From Acanthococcus lagerstroemiae (taxonomy: Eukaryota; Arthropoda; Insecta; Hemiptera; Eriococcidae): a stretch of DNA of 64,000 bases. The position numbers were made by a program, and so were the translations under genes. Where the stretch lies: positions 1 through 64,000 of the forward strand of contig JAJSSI010000034.1 of the NCBI GenBank assembly GCA_031841125.1, written 5' to 3'. Shown piece by piece: positions 61,851-64,000 of this stretch. The notes under the pieces were generated by a model. The model had not been told where the DNA came from, made no database searches, and was given only the letters and a program-made list of their open reading frames with translations. The stretch's first letter is position 1. Every line of letters starts with the position of its first letter.

Positions 61851-64000
61851 CAAAATTTGAAAAAATCAAAAATTTCAAATTAATGAGTGTTTCTTACTCA
61901 GTTTTTCACGCTGAGTTCGAATAAGTGGTTCCCATTTGGCGGCGACCCTCCGTTCTTGAGGTACACTCAAAAAAGTTGGGAAAATTGATCAATTTGGGTC
62001 AAAAAATGACTCTAGCTCAATTTCGACAACGGATTCGAATTCGTCTCGAAAAATTGAGTACTTAGCACCAGCGCCGACGCCGTAGCTCCCCGAAAATTTT
62101 TTCGCCCAAAAAAAGACATGATGTATAGTATGGAGAAATTTTCAAAATTTGAGAAAATCAAAAATTTCAAATTAATGAGTGTTTCTTACTCAGTTTTTCA
62201 CGCTGAGTTCGAATAAGTGGTTCCCATTTGGCGGCGACCCTCCGTTCTTGAGGTACACTCAAAAAAGTTGGGAAAATTGATCAATTTGGGTCAAAAAATG
62301 ACTCTAGCTCAATTTCGACAACGGATTCGAATTCGTCTCGAAAAATTGAGTACTTAGCACCAGCGCCGACGCCGTAGCTCCCCGAAAATTTTTTCGCCCA
62401 AAAAAAGACATGATGTATAGTATGGAGAAATTTTCAAAATTTGAAAAAATCAAAAATTTCAAATTAATGAGTGTTTCTTACTCAGTTTTTCACGCTGAGT
62501 TCGAATAAGTGGTTCCCATTTGGCGGCGACCCTCCGTTCTTGAGGTACACTCAAAAAAGTTGGGAAAATTGATCAATTTGGGTCAAAAAATGACTCTAGC
62601 TCAATTTCGACAACGGATTCGAATTCGTCTCGAAAAATTGAGTACTTAGCACCAGCGCCGACGCCGTAGCTCCCCGAAAATTTTTTCGCCCAAAAAAAGA
62701 CATGATGTATAGTATGGAGAAATTTTCAAAATTTGAAAAAATCAAAAATTTCAAATTAATGAGTGTTTCTTACTCAGTTTTTCACGCTGAGTTCGAATAA
62801 GTGGTTCCCATTTGGCGGCGACCCTCCGTTCTTGAGGTACACTCAAAAAAGTTGGGAAAATTGATCAATTTGGGTCAAAAAATGACTCTAGCTCAATTTC
62901 GACAACGGATTCGAATTCGTCTCGAAAAATTGAGTACTTAGCACCAGCGCCGACGCCGTAGCTCCCCGAAAATTTTTTCGCCCAAAAAAAGACATGATGT
63001 ATAGTATGGAGAAATTTTCAAAATTTGAGAAAATCAAAAATTTCAAATTAATGAGTGTTTCTTACTCAGTTTTTCACGCTGAGTTCGAATAAGTGGTTCC
63101 CATTTGGCGGCGACCCTCCGTTCTTGAGGTACACTCAAAAAAGTTGGGAAAATTGATCAATTTGGGTCAAAAAATGACTCTAGCTCAATTTCGACAACGG
63201 ATTCGAATTCGTCTCGAAAAATTGAGTACTTAGCACCAGCGCCGACGCCGTAGCTCCCCGAAAATTTTTTCGCCCAAAAAAAGACATGATGTATAGTATG
63301 GAGAAATTTTCAAAATTTGAAAAAATCAAAAATTTCAAATTAATGAGTGTTTCTTACTCAGTTTTTCACGCTGAGTTCGAATAAGTGGTTCCCATTTGGC
63401 GGCGACCCTCCGTTCTTGAGGTACACTCAAAAAAGTTGGGAAAATTGATCAATTTGGGTCAAAAAATGACTCTAGCTCAATTTCGACAACGGATTCGAAT
63501 TCGTCTCGAAAAATTGAGTACTTAGCACCAGCGCCGACGCCGTAGCTCCCCGAAAATTTTTTCGCCCAAAAAAAGACATGATGTATAGTATGGAGAAATT
63601 TTCAAAATTTGAAAAAATCAAAAATTTCAAATTAATGAGTGTTTCTTACTCAGTTTTTCACGCTGAGTTCGAATAAGTGGTTCCCATTTGGCGGCGACCC
63701 TCCGTTCTTGAGGTACACTCAAAAAAGTTGGGAAAATTGATCAATTTGGGTCAAAAAATGACTCTAGCTCAATTTCGACAACGGATTCGAATTCGTCTCG
63801 AAAAATTGAGTACTTAGCACCAGCGCCGACGCCGTAGCTCCCCGAAAATTTTTTCGCCCAAAAAAAGACATGATGTATAGTATGGAGAAATTTTCAAAAT
63901 TTGAAAAAATCAAAAATTTCAAATTAATGAGTGTTTCTTACTCAGTTTTTCACGCTGAGTTCGAATAAGTGGTTCCCATTTGGCGGCGACCCTCCGTTCT

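Larger units (their letters stand above)
1..64000 (+). repeat. 292-bp satellite DNA array, about 220 tandem units, fills the window
   Basis: A single 292-bp unit repeats head to tail with no interruption and no change of orientation. The landmark GGCGGCGAC occurs 221 times by hand count (85, 376, 667, 950 ... 63690, 63982). Every unit has the same order of parts: GACATGATGTATAGTATGG, an A/T-tract block, a TGAGT/ACTCA hairpin region, a GC island with the landmark, a TTGATCAA palindrome, TTCGAATTCG, a second GC island (GCGCCGACGCCG) and CGAAAATTTTTTCG. Both window ends fall inside a unit (the left end at about unit position 31, the right end at about 134), so the array is longer than 64 kb. Consensus GC is 112/292, about 38%. 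Because 292 is one more than a multiple of three, the reading frame rotates with each unit and no long ORF can persist. Arrays of this kind are typical of eukaryotic heterochromatin; no function is shown by the sequence. Confidence 0.99.
24295..64000 (+). repeat. Homogenised core of the array (copies 86-221)
   Basis: 131 of 136 landmark spacings are exactly 292 bp. The exceptions end at copies 100 (287), 101 (291), 197 (291), 211 (284) and 214 (283). Units are otherwise almost identical: all have TTTCGACAAC, TTTCAAATT and GCTCCCCG (one GCTCCCG at about 56846). A single A-to-G change at unit position 39 appears at 26845, 38227, 43775, 62153 and 63029. Between about 28960 and 56700 (95 spacings) I see only two substitutions and no length change. 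No gene or unique sequence is present. This suggests recent amplification or efficient homogenisation, provided the assembly is faithful. Confidence 0.92.

Noticed and set aside
1..64000. CRISPR array
   Set aside because: The entire 292-bp unit repeats. There are no short repeats separated by unique spacers and no cas genes.
1..64000. Higher-order repeat made of fixed multi-unit blocks
   Set aside because: Allele order (GCTCTCCG, GCTCCCCG, GCTCCCG, short units) in 10-24 kb shows no regular multi-unit period. Short units are spaced irregularly.
1..64000. Transposon or helitron origin of the unit
   Set aside because: There is no transposase or replication-protein coding sequence, no terminal inverted repeats bounding a unit, and no target-site duplications.

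Overview
The whole 64 kb window is one uninterrupted head-to-tail satellite array. The unit is 292 bp, always in the same orientation. Using the motif GGCGGCGAC as a landmark, I hand-count 221 copies, the first at 85 and the last at 63982, with mean spacing about 290.4 bp. The window starts and ends inside a unit, so the array continues past both edges. I found no convincing gene, RNA gene, transposon, CRISPR array or unique single-copy stretch. The consensus unit is about 38% GC: an A/T-tract block, two GC-rich islands and several short perfect dyads.

Layout. (1) 1-10116 is a degenerate zone. Almost every unit has its own small deletions, mean spacing is about 287 bp, and several alleles coexist. 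(2) 10116-24294 is a transition zone. Half the spacings are exactly 292 bp, and older alleles drop out one after another (last seen near 11.36, 11.66, 21.62, 22.45 and 24.17 kb). (3) 24294-64000 is a homogenised core. 131 of 136 spacings are exactly 292 bp and units are almost identical, with a small cluster of variants reappearing at 60.9-63.1 kb.

The gradient is what unequal exchange or gene conversion predicts: a homogenised interior and a decaying flank, so the array edge probably lies to the left of the window. Part of the single-base deletion excess in the first 10 kb could instead be long-read consensus error.

Organism. A satellite of this size and unit length is typical of a eukaryote. 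The A/T-tract style (TTTTCAAAATTTGAAAA, CGAAAATTTTTTCG) reminds me of Caenorhabditis-type nematode intergenic repeats, but that is an impression and nothing here fixes the species. No function can be assigned; a structural or heterochromatic role is inference.

The main leads are: a deletion-prone segment in the unit; a three-marker haplotype (T allele + 14-bp deletion + A39) seen in all 13 short units; a palindromic core that stays unchanged where the rest decays; mutually exclusive hairpins; and a weak Pol III-like box arrangement.
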